A DNA stretch of 64,000 nt from Alphaproteobacteria bacterium (GCA_022822665.1 JAJEAR010000060.1:1-64000), one strand, 5' to 3'; shown: positions 52,477 to 61,958, numbered from the stretch's first letter. Translations and numbers: made by a program. The notes: generated by a model not told the origin, from the letters alone.

Positions 52477-53724
52477 ATGCCACAGTCCGAACTGTCCCGC
52501 ACCGTGTTCGAGACCGTCTCGGAGGAACGCCTGGTCGATCTCGCCCGGCGCATGATCCGCATCCCGAGCTTTTTCTTCGAGGAGCAGGAAGTGGCGGACT
52601 TCCTGGCCGGGTATCTGGCGAACCTCGGCCTCGAGGTCGAAATGATGGAGGTGGAGCATCCCTGGGAGGAAGGCAGGACCACGCGCCAGCCCATCGCGAC
52701 ACTGAGGGGCTCGGGTGGCGGCAGGAGCCTGATGATCAACGGCCACACCGACACCAACGTGCTGATGTCGGGCTGGACGGTGGACCCCTACGAGGGAAAG
52801 CTGGAGGACGGCTGGCTGTGGGGGCTCGGCGCGCAGGATGACAAGGGCGGCCTCGCCGCAGCCATTGCCGGCGTCGCCGCCATCGTCGATGCCGGCGTCG
52901 AACTCAGCGGCGATATCATCGTCTGCCCTGTCGCGGCCCACAAGCTCGGCGGCACGGGTACGCGCACGGCGCTCAGAAAGGGGGTCAGGGCCGACTGCTG
53001 CATCAACATCGAGCACGCGGCGAACACGCTCGGAACGGTCGTAACGGGATCCGTGCGTGTCAGCATCGCGACGACGACGCCGGGCCTGTTCTTCCGCTTC
53101 ACACCCGAGGCACGGTCGAAGTACACGAACGCCATCGAGCTTCAGGCGGAGCTGATCCGCCACTTCGGACCGAGTCTGACCAACCGGCTGCCCAACGACT
53201 GGTTGAGTCATGCGCCCCATCCGGAACTCGCCGACTTTCCGATGATCCGCTACGACACGATCCACAAGGACCATTACGGCCGCGAGTGCGACCTCATGTT
53301 CCAGGTGCGCACGGTTCCCGGAATGACGGCCGAAACGGTCCGCGAGGATGTCCAGCGGGTGCTTGACGGCATCAACGATCTGCCGAACCTGGACTACAGG
53401 CTGACCGTGCCCGCCAACGGTCCCGACGATCCCTATCACATGGAACCGATGGAGATCGCCCACGACCATCCGCTGGTCAGGGCGCTCGCGGAGGGGCAGG
53501 AGCTTGCAAGCGGCAGGCCCGCTCAGCTCGGCAGCGTCGAACGCATCGGAAACTACGGGGACGGAAATGTCCTGGCCGCCGCCGGCATTCCGTCGATCCA
53601 GTACGGCCCCGGCGACATCAAGGTCTATCCGGAGTGGCCGGCGCCGGATGAGCGTGTCGAGGTCAGTGAATTGATGGTCACGGCGCGTGCCGTCGCGCAC
53701 GCGGCGCTCTCGATGTGCGGATGA
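52477..53724 (+). CDS. M20 family metallopeptidase homologue lacking canonical ligands
   Basis: The 415-residue protein has the M20/ArgE/DapE fold with NGHTDTN (H90, D92) and GAQDDKGG (D121). The normally invariant D-E-E triplet is A-H-K (154-156) in VAAHKLGGTG, removing general base and metal ligand. The C-terminal ligand histidine is also changed: the usual GPGD...AH-x-PDE appears as GPGDIKVYPEWPAPDE. A dinuclear zinc hydrolase mechanism seems impossible as known. It may bind a different metal or have become a binding or lyase-like protein. Its ATG follows the dehydrogenase by 10 nt. Confidence 0.85.
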   Translation: MPQSELSRTVFETVSEERLVDLARRMIRIPSFFFEEQEVADFLAGYLANLGLEVEMMEVEHPWEEGRTTRQPIATLRGSGGGRSLMINGHTDTNVLMSGWTVDPYEGKLEDGWLWGLGAQDDKGGLAAAIAGVAAIVDAGVELSGDIIVCPVAAHKLGGTGTRTALRKGVRADCCINIEHAANTLGTVVTGSVRVSIATTTPGLFFRFTPEARSKYTNAIELQAELIRHFGPSLTNRLPNDWLSHAPHPELADFPMIRYDTIHKDHYGRECDLMFQVRTVPGMTAETVREDVQRVLDGINDLPNLDYRLTVPANGPDDPYHMEPMEIAHDHPLVRALAEGQELASGRPAQLGSVERIGNYGDGNVLAAAGIPSIQYGPGDIKVYPEWPAPDERVEVSELMVTARAVAHAALSMCG

Positions 53725-54551
53725 GGACAGGATCGGCAGCACCGCTGACCCGCGCCGATCTCGAGCATGTGGCTCCGGGCGAGGTTCGCCTGGCCGTCCG
53801 CGAGGGGCGCTGGACCGGCAACAGCAAGCGTCTTGCGCTCGGCCATGAGCAGGCGAACATCACGATCCTGCCGGAGCGCCATGCCTTTGACTTCATGCGG
53901 TTCTGCCAGCGCAATCCGAAACCGCTTCCGCTGATCGACGTGACTGACCCGGGCAACCCGGAGCCTGTTCTTTGCGCTCCCGGTGCCGACATCCGCACCG
54001 ACGTGCCCGCCTACCGGGTGTACCGCGACGGCGAGGCGGTCGAAGACCTGACCGACATCCGGCATCTGTGGCGGAGCGATCATGTCGCCTTCCTGACCGG
54101 CTGCAATCTCTCGGTGGATCAGGTGATGCTGGAGGCCGGGATTGCGCTTCCGCACCTCGTCCGGGAAGAGGCATGGCCGTCACAGTACGTTTCGAACATC
54201 CAGTGCCGCCCGGCCGGTATCTTCCGCGGTCCGCAGGTGGTGAGCATGCGGCCGGTCCCGGAGCGGCTTCTCATCAAGGTCATCGGCATCACGAGCCGCT
54301 TTCCCCGTGCCCACGGGGCGCCGCTGCACGCGGGCGATCCTTCCCGCATCGGCGTCGAGGATCTGGAGCGGATCGACTGGGGAAGGCCAAATGAAGTCGG
54401 GCCTGGCGAAGTGCCGGTCTTCTGGGCCTGCGGGATCACGGCCCAGGCCGTCGCCCGCGCCATCCGCATTCCGGAAATGATCACGCACAGGCCCGGCCAC
54501 ATGTTCGTGACGGACCTTTCGGTGATCGACCCGACCCGGGATGCTTCCTGA
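53721..54551 (+). CDS. DUF1445/UPF0317 family protein (putative hydro-lyase)
   Basis: The 276-residue protein matches the DUF1445/UPF0317 family, to which putative hydro-lyases and a D-glutamate cyclase belong. Visible motifs are NITILPERHAFDFMRFCQRNP, LPLIDVTDPG, the FLTGCNLSVDQVMLEAGI segment and the C-terminal PVFWACGITAQAVA with THRPGHMFVTDL. ATG 53721 overlaps the TGA of the M20 homologue (ATGA), so translation is coupled. A dehydratase or lactamase step in the catabolic cluster is likely, but the substrate is not evident. Confidence 0.9.
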   Translation: MRTGSAAPLTRADLEHVAPGEVRLAVREGRWTGNSKRLALGHEQANITILPERHAFDFMRFCQRNPKPLPLIDVTDPGNPEPVLCAPGADIRTDVPAYRVYRDGEAVEDLTDIRHLWRSDHVAFLTGCNLSVDQVMLEAGIALPHLVREEAWPSQYVSNIQCRPAGIFRGPQVVSMRPVPERLLIKVIGITSRFPRAHGAPLHAGDPSRIGVEDLERIDWGRPNEVGPGEVPVFWACGITAQAVARAIRIPEMITHRPGHMFVTDLSVIDPTRDAS

Positions 54552-54568
54552 CCCCGGGAGCTTGGCGG

Positions 54569-55858
54569 TCAGTATGGCTGCGGACCCATGATGAGATCCG
54601 GGAGCCAGAGCGTGAGCTCCGGAATGTAGGTAATCAGGATCAGCACGATCGACAGCGGGATGAGGAATGGCAGCACCGCGAGGGTCAGTTCCTCGAATGA
54701 CTTACCGGTGATCCCGACCATGATGTAGACCCCGACCCCCATCGGCGGTGTCGCCAGCCCGAGCAGCAACGCATAGACAATGATCAGGCCGAAATGCACC
54801 CGGTCAATGCCGAACTGGTCGGTGATCGGCAACAGGATCGGGATCAGGATGATCTTGGCCGGCACGCCCTCGACCACGCAGCCGATGGCCAGCAGGAAGA
54901 CGATCAGCAGCCCCAGAAAGACATGGCGGTCCTGCGTGGTCAGCAGCACCGCCTCCGCCATCGCCTGCGGAAGCTGCTCGATCGCCAGCAACCAGCCCAT
55001 CACGTGCGAGAAGCCGATGATCATCATGATGACCGCCGTGACCTTGAGGGTCCGGGTCGTAGCGTCCCAGAGTTTGGTGAAGGTCAGCGTCCGGTACACA
55101 ATTCCCAGAAGAAGCGAATAGGCGCAGGCCAGCACGCCGGCCTCGGTCGCGGTCGTGTAGCCGGTGACGATTGCGCCCAGGATGATGCCCGGCGCGACCA
55201 GGGCCGCGATTCCGTCCACGGCGTGCGTGGCGATCTCGCGGACGCTTGCGCGCGGTTCCCGCGGGAAGTCGCGGCGGGTTGCCACGATCCGGTTGTAGAT
55301 CATCAGCGACAGGCCGATGAGGATGCCGGGAATCACGCCGCCGAGGAAAAGACGCCCGATGGAGGTGTTGGCCAGGTACCCGTAGATGACGAGCGCGATG
55401 GAGGGCGGGATGATGGGGCCGATGCAGGCCGTCGCGATGGTAAGCGCCCCGGCATATTCCACCGGATAGCCGCGCTCGCGCATCGCCTTGACCTCGACCG
55501 TGCCGAGGCCCGCCATGTCGGCCACCGCGGAACCCGAGACTCCGGCGAAGATCATGGACGCAAGCACGTTGACCTGGGCCAGTCCCGCCCTGAAATGCCC
55601 GACGAGCGCGCTTGCGAAGTTGAAGATCTTGTCCGTCATGCCGACGGCGTTCATCAGGTTGCCGGCCATGATGAAGAACGGAACTGCCAGAAGCGCCGGG
55701 TTCTCCACGCCGTCGGCCACCATGCGCGGCATGATGTAGAGCTGGTCCGAGAATCCGGCTGTCACGACCGCTGCCAGCACCGCCATGCCCATCGCCATCG
55801 TGATGGGAACGCGGAGCAGGATCAGGACGATGAACCCGATGAACAGCACCCAGCCCAC
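54569..55858 (-). CDS. TRAP transporter large permease (DctM type)
   Basis: The 429-residue integral membrane protein has about twelve hydrophobic helices and TRAP-large motifs. GVENPALLAVPFFIMAGNLM, SGSAVADMAGLGTVEVKAM and IIPPSIALVIYG appear in the first half; TPPMGVGVYIMVGI is near the end. It forms the sodium-driven channel for organic acids with the small permease and the binding protein. The start is a GTG at 55858, preceded by GGAGGA, which gives the usual family length. It faces the DUF1445 gene with 17 nt between stops. Confidence 0.94.
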   Translation of the reverse strand: MGWVLFIGFIVLILLRVPITMAMGMAVLAAVVTAGFSDQLYIMPRMVADGVENPALLAVPFFIMAGNLMNAVGMTDKIFNFASALVGHFRAGLAQVNVLASMIFAGVSGSAVADMAGLGTVEVKAMRERGYPVEYAGALTIATACIGPIIPPSIALVIYGYLANTSIGRLFLGGVIPGILIGLSLMIYNRIVATRRDFPREPRASVREIATHAVDGIAALVAPGIILGAIVTGYTTATEAGVLACAYSLLLGIVYRTLTFTKLWDATTRTLKVTAVIMMIIGFSHVMGWLLAIEQLPQAMAEAVLLTTQDRHVFLGLLIVFLLAIGCVVEGVPAKIILIPILLPITDQFGIDRVHFGLIIVYALLLGLATPPMGVGVYIMVGITGKSFEELTLAVLPFLIPLSIVLILITYIPELTLWLPDLIMGPQPY

Positions 55859-55875
55859 GCACCATCCTCCGCCGG

Positions 55876-56385
55876 TCAGAAATGGGTCGGTGCGTGGGAG
55901 CGCCGGGGCGGGATGCCCTGGCTGGCAAGCCAGATGTCCATTGCGGCATGGACCATGATGAGAGCGCTGGACACGAACAGCGGCAGCGTCTGCACCCACC
56001 GCTCCAGTTCCACGAGTTCTATGACATCGCCGACCTGCTGACTGAGAACCTGCGGCCCGTGCCACAGCAGCACGATCATGAGCGCGATGACGAGCAGGTT
56101 GACGAAGTAGCGGGTGACCCTGCGCGCGCCCTCGCCCAGTCGGTCGATGAGGAAGTCCACCGTGATGTCCGAGGCGTGGCGATAGACCACGAACCAGCCA
56201 AAGAAGCACATCCAGACGAACAGGAATACCGTCCAGGGGAAGACCAGCGGGATGCCCTTGTCGAAGATCGCGCGCCGGGCGATCTGCAGCATGTTCCCCG
56301 CCAGCATGAGGAGGAGGCAGATGTTGGCAATGGCCCAGAACACGCGCTCGCAAAGAGCGAGCAACCGCTCGATGCGTGTTACCAA
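55876..56385 (-). CDS. TRAP transporter small permease (DctQ type)
   Basis: The 169-residue protein has four membrane helices and the DctQ-like segments FFGWFVVYRHASDITVDFLI and VNLLVIALMIVLLWHG. It starts with TTG at 56385, with GGGAGG just before; larger frames upstream overlap the binding protein and are shadows. It connects the binding protein to the large permease. The gap to the DctM gene is 17 nt. Confidence 0.88.
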   Translation of the reverse strand: MVTRIERLLALCERVFWAIANICLLLMLAGNMLQIARRAIFDKGIPLVFPWTVFLFVWMCFFGWFVVYRHASDITVDFLIDRLGEGARRVTRYFVNLLVIALMIVLLWHGPQVLSQQVGDVIELVELERWVQTLPLFVSSALIMVHAAMDIWLASQGIPPRRSHAPTHF

Positions 56386-56431
56386 CGCACCTGCCTCCCC
56401 CTGACCCGGTTGACCCGGCCTCGCCGGATTA

Positions 56432-57445
56432 CTACCTGGCCTCCTCCACTGCCTCGAGGAAGCCTTCCGGCAACTGCCCGGCCTCCGCTTCGGCCATGTA
56501 GTACCGGGCCATCGCCTCGATGAAGGGTCCGCGGTCGAGCTCCTCGGAGTACTGCACGCCCTGCGCGAGCACGCGGTCGAGCGATTTCTGCGTGTTGTCG
56601 GCAAGGAGCTGGGCTTCATAGGCCCCGGAATCCGCGTGCGCCCGGTCCACGGCGTCCCTGAGATCTGCCGGCAGCCCATGGTAGGCCTCGGCGTTGGCCA
56701 TGTAGCCGACGCTCTGGTGGTATTCCTCGTGCCGGGTGATGAAACCGGCGTGTTCGTAGAACTTCATCGGTTCGACCATTGCAGCCGGTGAGTTCACCGC
56801 CTCGACAATGCCTTTGCCGAGTGATTCATACACGTCCGTCCAGCCGAGCACCCGTACCTCGGCGCCCAGATTGGTCCAGGCAGCCACGGCCAGCTTGTCG
56901 GGATGCATGCGCAGCTTCAGGCCCTCGACATCGGCCAGCGAGTTGATCGGTTTCTGGGAGACCATCACCCGGTAGGAGCCGCGTGGCCAGGAGACGTAGT
57001 TGCCGATCAGCGTGATGCCACCCTTCTCCTCGACCGTCCTGATCCAGCCCTTGACCAGGTCCGTCTCCATGAAGCGAGCCCAGTGGTCGCGGCTCTCGAA
57101 CAGGAACGGGGCGGATATGAACTTGATCGCCGGCTCCCACTTCTGCAGGTAGGCGGCGGTCGAGTTGTAGATGTGAATTGTCCCGGCCGCGAGCTGGTCG
57201 ATGACCGCGTCCTTCGAACCGAGTTGCTCGGATGGAAAGATCTGAATCTCCATTCGGCCGCCGGAATACTCCTTCACCAGTTCGGCGAATTTCTGATGGC
57301 CCAGCCCCTCCAGGCTATCCGGGGGCTGTTCGGTCGCCTGGCGCCATACGACCTCGGCGTCGGCAGCGGCCTGGCCGGTCGGAGAGAGCGCGACCCCCAG
57401 AATCGCGGCGGCTCCAAGAACTCGTGACAGTACGGAATGAGACAT
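56432..57445 (-). CDS. TRAP transporter substrate-binding protein (DctP type)
   Basis: The 337-residue periplasmic protein has a signal peptide (LGAAAILGVALSPTGQAAA) and the TRAP binding-protein pattern VWRQATEQPPDS, GRMEIQIFPSEQLGS and KFISAPFLF. VEGLKLRM contains the arginine that normally clamps a carboxylate, here followed by HPD. GAGG precedes the ATG. It is first of the three-gene TRAP set and brings an organic acid to the permeases. The catabolic cluster that it faces probably metabolises the substrate. Confidence 0.94.
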   Translation of the reverse strand: MSHSVLSRVLGAAAILGVALSPTGQAAADAEVVWRQATEQPPDSLEGLGHQKFAELVKEYSGGRMEIQIFPSEQLGSKDAVIDQLAAGTIHIYNSTAAYLQKWEPAIKFISAPFLFESRDHWARFMETDLVKGWIRTVEEKGGITLIGNYVSWPRGSYRVMVSQKPINSLADVEGLKLRMHPDKLAVAAWTNLGAEVRVLGWTDVYESLGKGIVEAVNSPAAMVEPMKFYEHAGFITRHEEYHQSVGYMANAEAYHGLPADLRDAVDRAHADSGAYEAQLLADNTQKSLDRVLAQGVQYSEELDRGPFIEAMARYYMAEAEAGQLPEGFLEAVEEAR

Positions 57446-57647
57446 GGTCCTCGCCTCCAACTCTGTTGTGACGGGTCGGATATTGTGGGCAGCCCGCGAG
57501 CCGAGCGTCAACACCCACAGCACATGCGACCGCCCCGAACCGTCGTTCTGTCCTGATTTGACAGCACTTGGCGTCCGCTCCAGCCTCGGTTCTGGTGGCA
57601 CCGGCGTGCCCGTTCTTCACCAGCCCCAGGCTTGGAGGCTTGAGCCC

Positions 57648-58331
57648 ATGGACAGGTTGCATGTCGTCATCACCATGGACGTGGAGCCCCCGACACCGGA
57701 CACCCACCCAACGGCGACGGGGCCGGAGAGTTGGGCCGACAGCGAGAAATTCATCCGGGGCTATGTTGAGCGGGCCGCCGCGTTTGGCTTCCCGGTGACT
57801 TTTTTCATCCACCCGGAAGTCGCGGTCGAACAAGCGGACCTGTTCGAGGAACTGAAAGGCCGGGGCTGCTGCGTCGAGGGCCTGCACCTTCACCCGTGGA
57901 AGTTCCGCGACGGCAAGTGCCGGGCCCATTTCGCCGGCCTCGGCGAGCAGGACCTGAGAGCTGTCCTCTCGGAGTCGATCTCCATGTGGCAGTCCGGCAT
58001 GGGCCGTCGCCCGCTCTACTTTCGCCTGGGGACCTTTTCGGCAAACGACCACATGTACCAGGTGCTGGTCGATCTCGGATTTCGCGGCGGCGCCTTTTCT
58101 GTGCCCGGACGCATTTGGTCGCGCACGCAATCTGTCGTCCCGCAGCTGATCGTGATCGTTCAACTCCTCATAGCCCAGAGCAATCCCCATGACCCGCTGG
58201 GCCAAAAGGCAGAAAAGGGTGTGCTCCCTCCGCTCCGGAACCCGATGATCGGTGAAATACCCGGACAGACGGCGGGTCACATCCAACACGCCACCGGCCT
58301 CGCGCAGAAGCCGCGCACCACCATCCGATGA
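57648..58331 (+). pseudogene. Polysaccharide deacetylase family gene, 3'-truncated
   Basis: The frame starts with ATG 57648 behind GGAGG. It encodes VVITMDVEPPTPD (the acid pair of the NodB motif as DVE), FPVTFFIHPEVAVEQ and GLHLHPWKF with the metal histidines, and continues to GGAFSVPGRIWSRTQ. At about 58124 it enters antisense sequence of an IS1380-like transposase and runs to a stop at 58331. About 160 family residues remain and the C-terminal half is gone. The original product would have removed acetyl groups from a surface polysaccharide. Confidence 0.8.
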
Positions 58332-58418
58332 CAACCATCCGCCATCAAACCAGGCCGTCACTGCACCGCGACCATATTCTTGGAACTCGGTCTCGCGCTT
58401 GGTACACTCTGTCTACAT
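58124..58418 (-). mobile_element. IS1380-like transposase N-terminal fragment
   Basis: On the minus strand the segment encodes AVTAWFDGGWLSSDGGARLL, YFTDHRVPERREHTLFCLLA and GIALGYEELNDHDQLRDD, the N-terminal domain of IS1380-family DDE transposases. Extending upstream gives ECTKRETEFQEYGRG from an ATG at 58418, but codon 2 is TAG (ATG-TAG-ACA-GAG). The catalytic domain is missing because the fragment ends in the deacetylase gene at about 58124. The stretch 58419-58694 beyond the start shows no gene and probably holds the left end of the element. It cannot move by itself. Confidence 0.75.
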
Positions 58419-58694
58419 TGGGTCGGCTGAAGTGGTAGGTGTAGGTGTTTGCAACTACTACATATACTACGGTCAACAGCCCCATGTCTCTTTCCCCAGG
58501 TGAGATTTGGGGACTGTTGCGAACTGGAGTAGTTTACGAATATGACCCTTAATGAACGTGCCTCGGGCAAGGTGCTGAACCTGTGTTTATACTTGGAGTT
58601 GGGAGAAGCTATACGGTCAGTAAATCAGCGCCTCTCTTTTGGATTCTTGCGTTTGTTTCGAATGAAATTCCGACTGATGTGACGACCGTAACAC

Positions 58695-60446
58695 ATGTAT
58701 GTCCTCTATGTGACCGTGCTCACCGTCGGGGTGTACCTCGCCCCCGGCCTTGCGCTGATGCCGCGCGCAGCATTCGATTCCAAGCTCGCCTGTGCGATTC
58801 CGATCGTGAGCGTCCTGCTCGTCACCAGTATCGCGCGGGCATTGAAGCCGCTTGGGGCCTTCACCGAAAACACCGTCCTCGCGGCAACTGTAGCAGTAGT
58901 AGCCATCGCTGTTTGCCGCGTCTGGCTCATACGAAACCGGACCGAGGTTCACTGGCCACCCGCACATCGCTTTGTTTACCTCATCAGCTTTTGCGCCGCC
59001 TTGTTTTCTGCAGGCAAGCTCGGAGTGTCCAGCTTCGATGGCGGCGACGAGATCTACAGCTGGAACTTGTGGGCGATACAACATACGCGTGGTGAACAGC
59101 CTGACCTGTACTATACCCAAGCCCCCTATCCGCAGACATTCTCGTATCTGATTGCGTGGTGCTATCAGCTTCTGCAGTCTGTCGAGTTGCAGCCGCCTGT
59201 AAAGTGCAGCATGGCTGTGTTTACCGTGTCGTTGCTGGCTGCGATGGGAACGGCCGCTCGCGGCGTCGGTTCCAGGTCTCTGGTCTGCTTCATCGTCCTG
59301 ACGATCGTCGCCATGGCTGCCACGGGTATCCGGTCAGCGGTAACCGCCGGCCTAGCGGAAATCCTGATGATTCCCGCATTGGTCGCTTCCGTTGCGCTGT
59401 ATCTGCACTGGAGACGAAGTCCGGCGAACCTCACCTACCTCTGGCTTGCGAGCGGTTGTGCGGTTGTCGCCGGGTTGTCCAAACAGCCCGCGCTGCTGTG
59501 GCTCATGCTGGTGTTCCCGGTGCTTGCCGTGGCCGGGCGGCGTCCTCGCGACAATGCAGCGCTGATCCCCATTGCACTCGCGTTTTGCGCGGGCGCGGTG
59601 TGGCTTCTGACCGAAGGAGCCGGCTTCCTCGACAATCGCGGTGTCATAGAGGATGCACAGAAGGGCCGGGGCTGGCTTGAGCAGATCCTATTCGCCGTTC
59701 AGCGGTTCCTGGTGGGTAAACCGCCAATTACCGCCCTGATTGTTCTAGCTGGCTACTGTGTGCTTCGCGAGCGCTTTGCTCGCGGGGTCTACTTTGGTCT
59801 GGTTATGCCGTTGCTGGTGCTCTGGCTTGTCTTCGGGGCCTATTCTACACGGCTCGGTACACATGTCATGGCGTTGTCGGCCTTGCTCATTGCTGCCAAC
59901 GATTACTGGCCGGGGGCCCGCTGGAGACGGACGTCGACCGAACTCTCGACACGGGTCCGGCGCTTTGCCCACGGTCTGATGGCGGCCGCGCTAGTCCTCT
60001 CGGGCATCTACGCGTGGGACACTTACAAGAAACGGGGGGCCGAGTTTTCTTTCTATGACGGGGGCAAGAACACCATTTATCGGTACTTTGGAAAAGATGC
60101 AGACTATATATTCAACCAGGTCTATAAGGGTGGCAGTATACTCTGGATTCCGTCGAACTACATTTATGGAATATTCTATAGTCATAACCCCGTCATTCGA
60201 CCCGACGGCCGGTGGCAGGACTTTGACGCCAGGCACATCCGAACTTCCATCCTGCGTGACCGGCCAGACTACCTGTTTGACCCTGGTGTCATCACACCCG
60301 GTTCAATGGTGTCAAACTTCCGTGAATTCCTGCGGCAGTGCCAGGACTGGTTCGAGGTTGTCGCTGCGCCTCCCAACGAGTTCAACTATACTGTCTACCG
60401 CCTGAAGTCCGATGCGCTGGATCACAATCAGGAATGCGCCCAGTGA
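58695..60446 (+). CDS. GT-C-like integral membrane glycosyltransferase (hypothetical)
   Basis: The 583-residue protein has ten or more hydrophobic helices and a large periplasmic-type C-terminal part. An acidic loop after the third helix, SFDGGDEIYSWNLWAI, resembles the catalytic aspartate/glutamate loop of GT-C enzymes that use polyprenyl-phosphate sugars. No close named family was recognised. G+C is lower than in the bulk of the window and codon use is less biased, as in the next gene, which suggests acquisition. It overlaps the next start by 13 nt, forming a two-gene operon. It probably transfers a sugar to a membrane glycan. Confidence 0.65.
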   Translation: MYVLYVTVLTVGVYLAPGLALMPRAAFDSKLACAIPIVSVLLVTSIARALKPLGAFTENTVLAATVAVVAIAVCRVWLIRNRTEVHWPPAHRFVYLISFCAALFSAGKLGVSSFDGGDEIYSWNLWAIQHTRGEQPDLYYTQAPYPQTFSYLIAWCYQLLQSVELQPPVKCSMAVFTVSLLAAMGTAARGVGSRSLVCFIVLTIVAMAATGIRSAVTAGLAEILMIPALVASVALYLHWRRSPANLTYLWLASGCAVVAGLSKQPALLWLMLVFPVLAVAGRRPRDNAALIPIALAFCAGAVWLLTEGAGFLDNRGVIEDAQKGRGWLEQILFAVQRFLVGKPPITALIVLAGYCVLRERFARGVYFGLVMPLLVLWLVFGAYSTRLGTHVMALSALLIAANDYWPGARWRRTSTELSTRVRRFAHGLMAAALVLSGIYAWDTYKKRGAEFSFYDGGKNTIYRYFGKDADYIFNQVYKGGSILWIPSNYIYGIFYSHNPVIRPDGRWQDFDARHIRTSILRDRPDYLFDPGVITPGSMVSNFREFLRQCQDWFEVVAAPPNEFNYTVYRLKSDALDHNQECAQ

Positions 60447-61489
60447 TCGGTATTGTCATTCCAGCCCTTGATCCACCATCTTCGCTCCTCACCCTGGTTG
60501 AGGAACTGCAACAGCTTGGAATGGGGCCACTTGTCGTTGTCAACGACGGCTCTTCTGTGTTATCGGTTTTTTCAGAACTTGAGGCGCTCGACGGCGTAAC
60601 GGTCCTTCACCATGAGCGGAACCGGGGCAAAGGCGACGCCTTGAAGACCGGCTTTCGTCACCTCCTGATCGACGCAACCGTCACCAGTATCATGACGGTG
60701 GATGCAGACGGGCAGCATCTCGCATCTGATGTTCGAATGCTGCAAAACGTGGCCATGCACGAGGCGGAAGCGCTGATCCTCGGTACAAGGGATTTCGACG
60801 GTGAGGTACCGTTCAGGAGTGCCTTGGGCAACAGGATGACACGATCAGTTCTCGCACTCACGACCGGTCTCCGGCTTCGCGATACCCAGACCGGACTTCG
60901 CGTGCTGCCGCGCCGCCTTGTGCAACAGAGCCTTTCACTTGCCTCGGGCGGATATGCGTTCGAATTCGAGATGCTGTTTCTGGCAAAAAGGCTCGAACTT
61001 CGGATCAAACAGGTGGCAATCTCCACGGTCTATATCGAAGGTAATCGCGAATCCCATTTTCGCCCGTTTCGCGATTCTCTGCAGATCTATGCCGTGTTTG
61101 TGAGATTCCTGTTTGTTTCACTCGCTTCCTTTTGCATCGATGTCACACTATTTGCCCTTATTCACTGGTTTAGTGATTCCATATTCTTCAGCACGTACGC
61201 AGCCCGTATTACATCGGGAGCCTTAAACTTCTTGGGCAATAGGCACTTCGCATTCCTGGTGCGTGGGCGAAACACCGTGGTTCGTGATCTCCTAGCTTAT
61301 GTCACGCTTGCATTTCTTGTCAGCACTGCGTCGGGAACTGCAGTAACCATGTTCTCGCAGTGGCTTGGCTGGATGCCAACGATCGTGAAGATCTGGGTAG
61401 ATCCTTGTCTCTTCATCGTAAGCTTTGCTGTGCAACGCTTCATGATCTTTGGCCGAAGAGTTGGTACGCACACTCACGAAGAACGCTGA
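60434..61489 (+). CDS. Family 2 glycosyltransferase fused to a GtrA-like membrane domain
   Basis: The 351-residue protein has an N-terminal GT2 domain of the dolichol-phosphate-mannose synthase type: IGIVIPALDP, VVVNDGSS, ERNRGKGDALKTGF, and the DXD-like VDADGQH. A C-terminal GtrA-type domain with four helices follows, containing ARITSGALNFLGNRHFAFL. Such fusions make a polyprenyl-phosphate sugar and flip or present it. The start at 60434 overlaps the preceding gene. The preceding GT-C-like protein is a natural user of the product. Confidence 0.88.
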   Translation: MRPVIGIVIPALDPPSSLLTLVEELQQLGMGPLVVVNDGSSVLSVFSELEALDGVTVLHHERNRGKGDALKTGFRHLLIDATVTSIMTVDADGQHLASDVRMLQNVAMHEAEALILGTRDFDGEVPFRSALGNRMTRSVLALTTGLRLRDTQTGLRVLPRRLVQQSLSLASGGYAFEFEMLFLAKRLELRIKQVAISTVYIEGNRESHFRPFRDSLQIYAVFVRFLFVSLASFCIDVTLFALIHWFSDSIFFSTYAARITSGALNFLGNRHFAFLVRGRNTVVRDLLAYVTLAFLVSTASGTAVTMFSQWLGWMPTIVKIWVDPCLFIVSFAVQRFMIFGRRVGTHTHEER

Positions 61490-61958
61490 CATAACCACAC
61501 AAGCGACCTAGACGGTTCGTGAAGATAGCGAAATAGCGCACCCTGAGTCCTTTATTCTGTTTCAATGTAACTCTCCCATGATAGAGAGTTCATGGCTGAA
61601 ATGTAGAGATTTAGCGTGGCATGAGGCGTGAAGCTCTCGTGTAGCGATCGTTGATCAATCGCACATTGCAGGATGAAGCAGCAGTTGTGCGGATTGCGTC
61701 AATGCTGTTCCGTAAGCAGTTTGCCTTTGCAGATGCGCGGCCTGCCGAAGTTAGCCGGTGTCTGATGGCGCTGACGATCGATGGCAGCGCCTGAGTTCGA
61801 AACGGCTCGGTAGGGCGGCGGTGCATGCGTGTTTCATGGTTCCTAGGGCGAACGAGCGCACGAACACAACTGAATCGATGCGAACCGTCTGTCGCAATCA
61901 GCAGGCCCGGACTCACCCGTGGTGTTGCCAGTCACTCTGGCGTCTTGCACTGGCGATC
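61490..61958. other. 470-base stretch without a supported gene
   Basis: Low-G+C spacer after the glycosyltransferase pair. A minus-strand frame at 61611-61916 has no recognisable family, no clear ribosome-binding site and odd composition. A plus-strand stretch near 61672-61794 could be a remnant but cannot be assigned. I see no terminator with a convincing stem. Confidence 0.35.

Noticed and set aside
61611-61916. 101-residue minus-strand frame as a possible gene
   Set aside because: No family recognised, no ribosome-binding site, and composition unlike real genes here; kept only as unassigned spacer.
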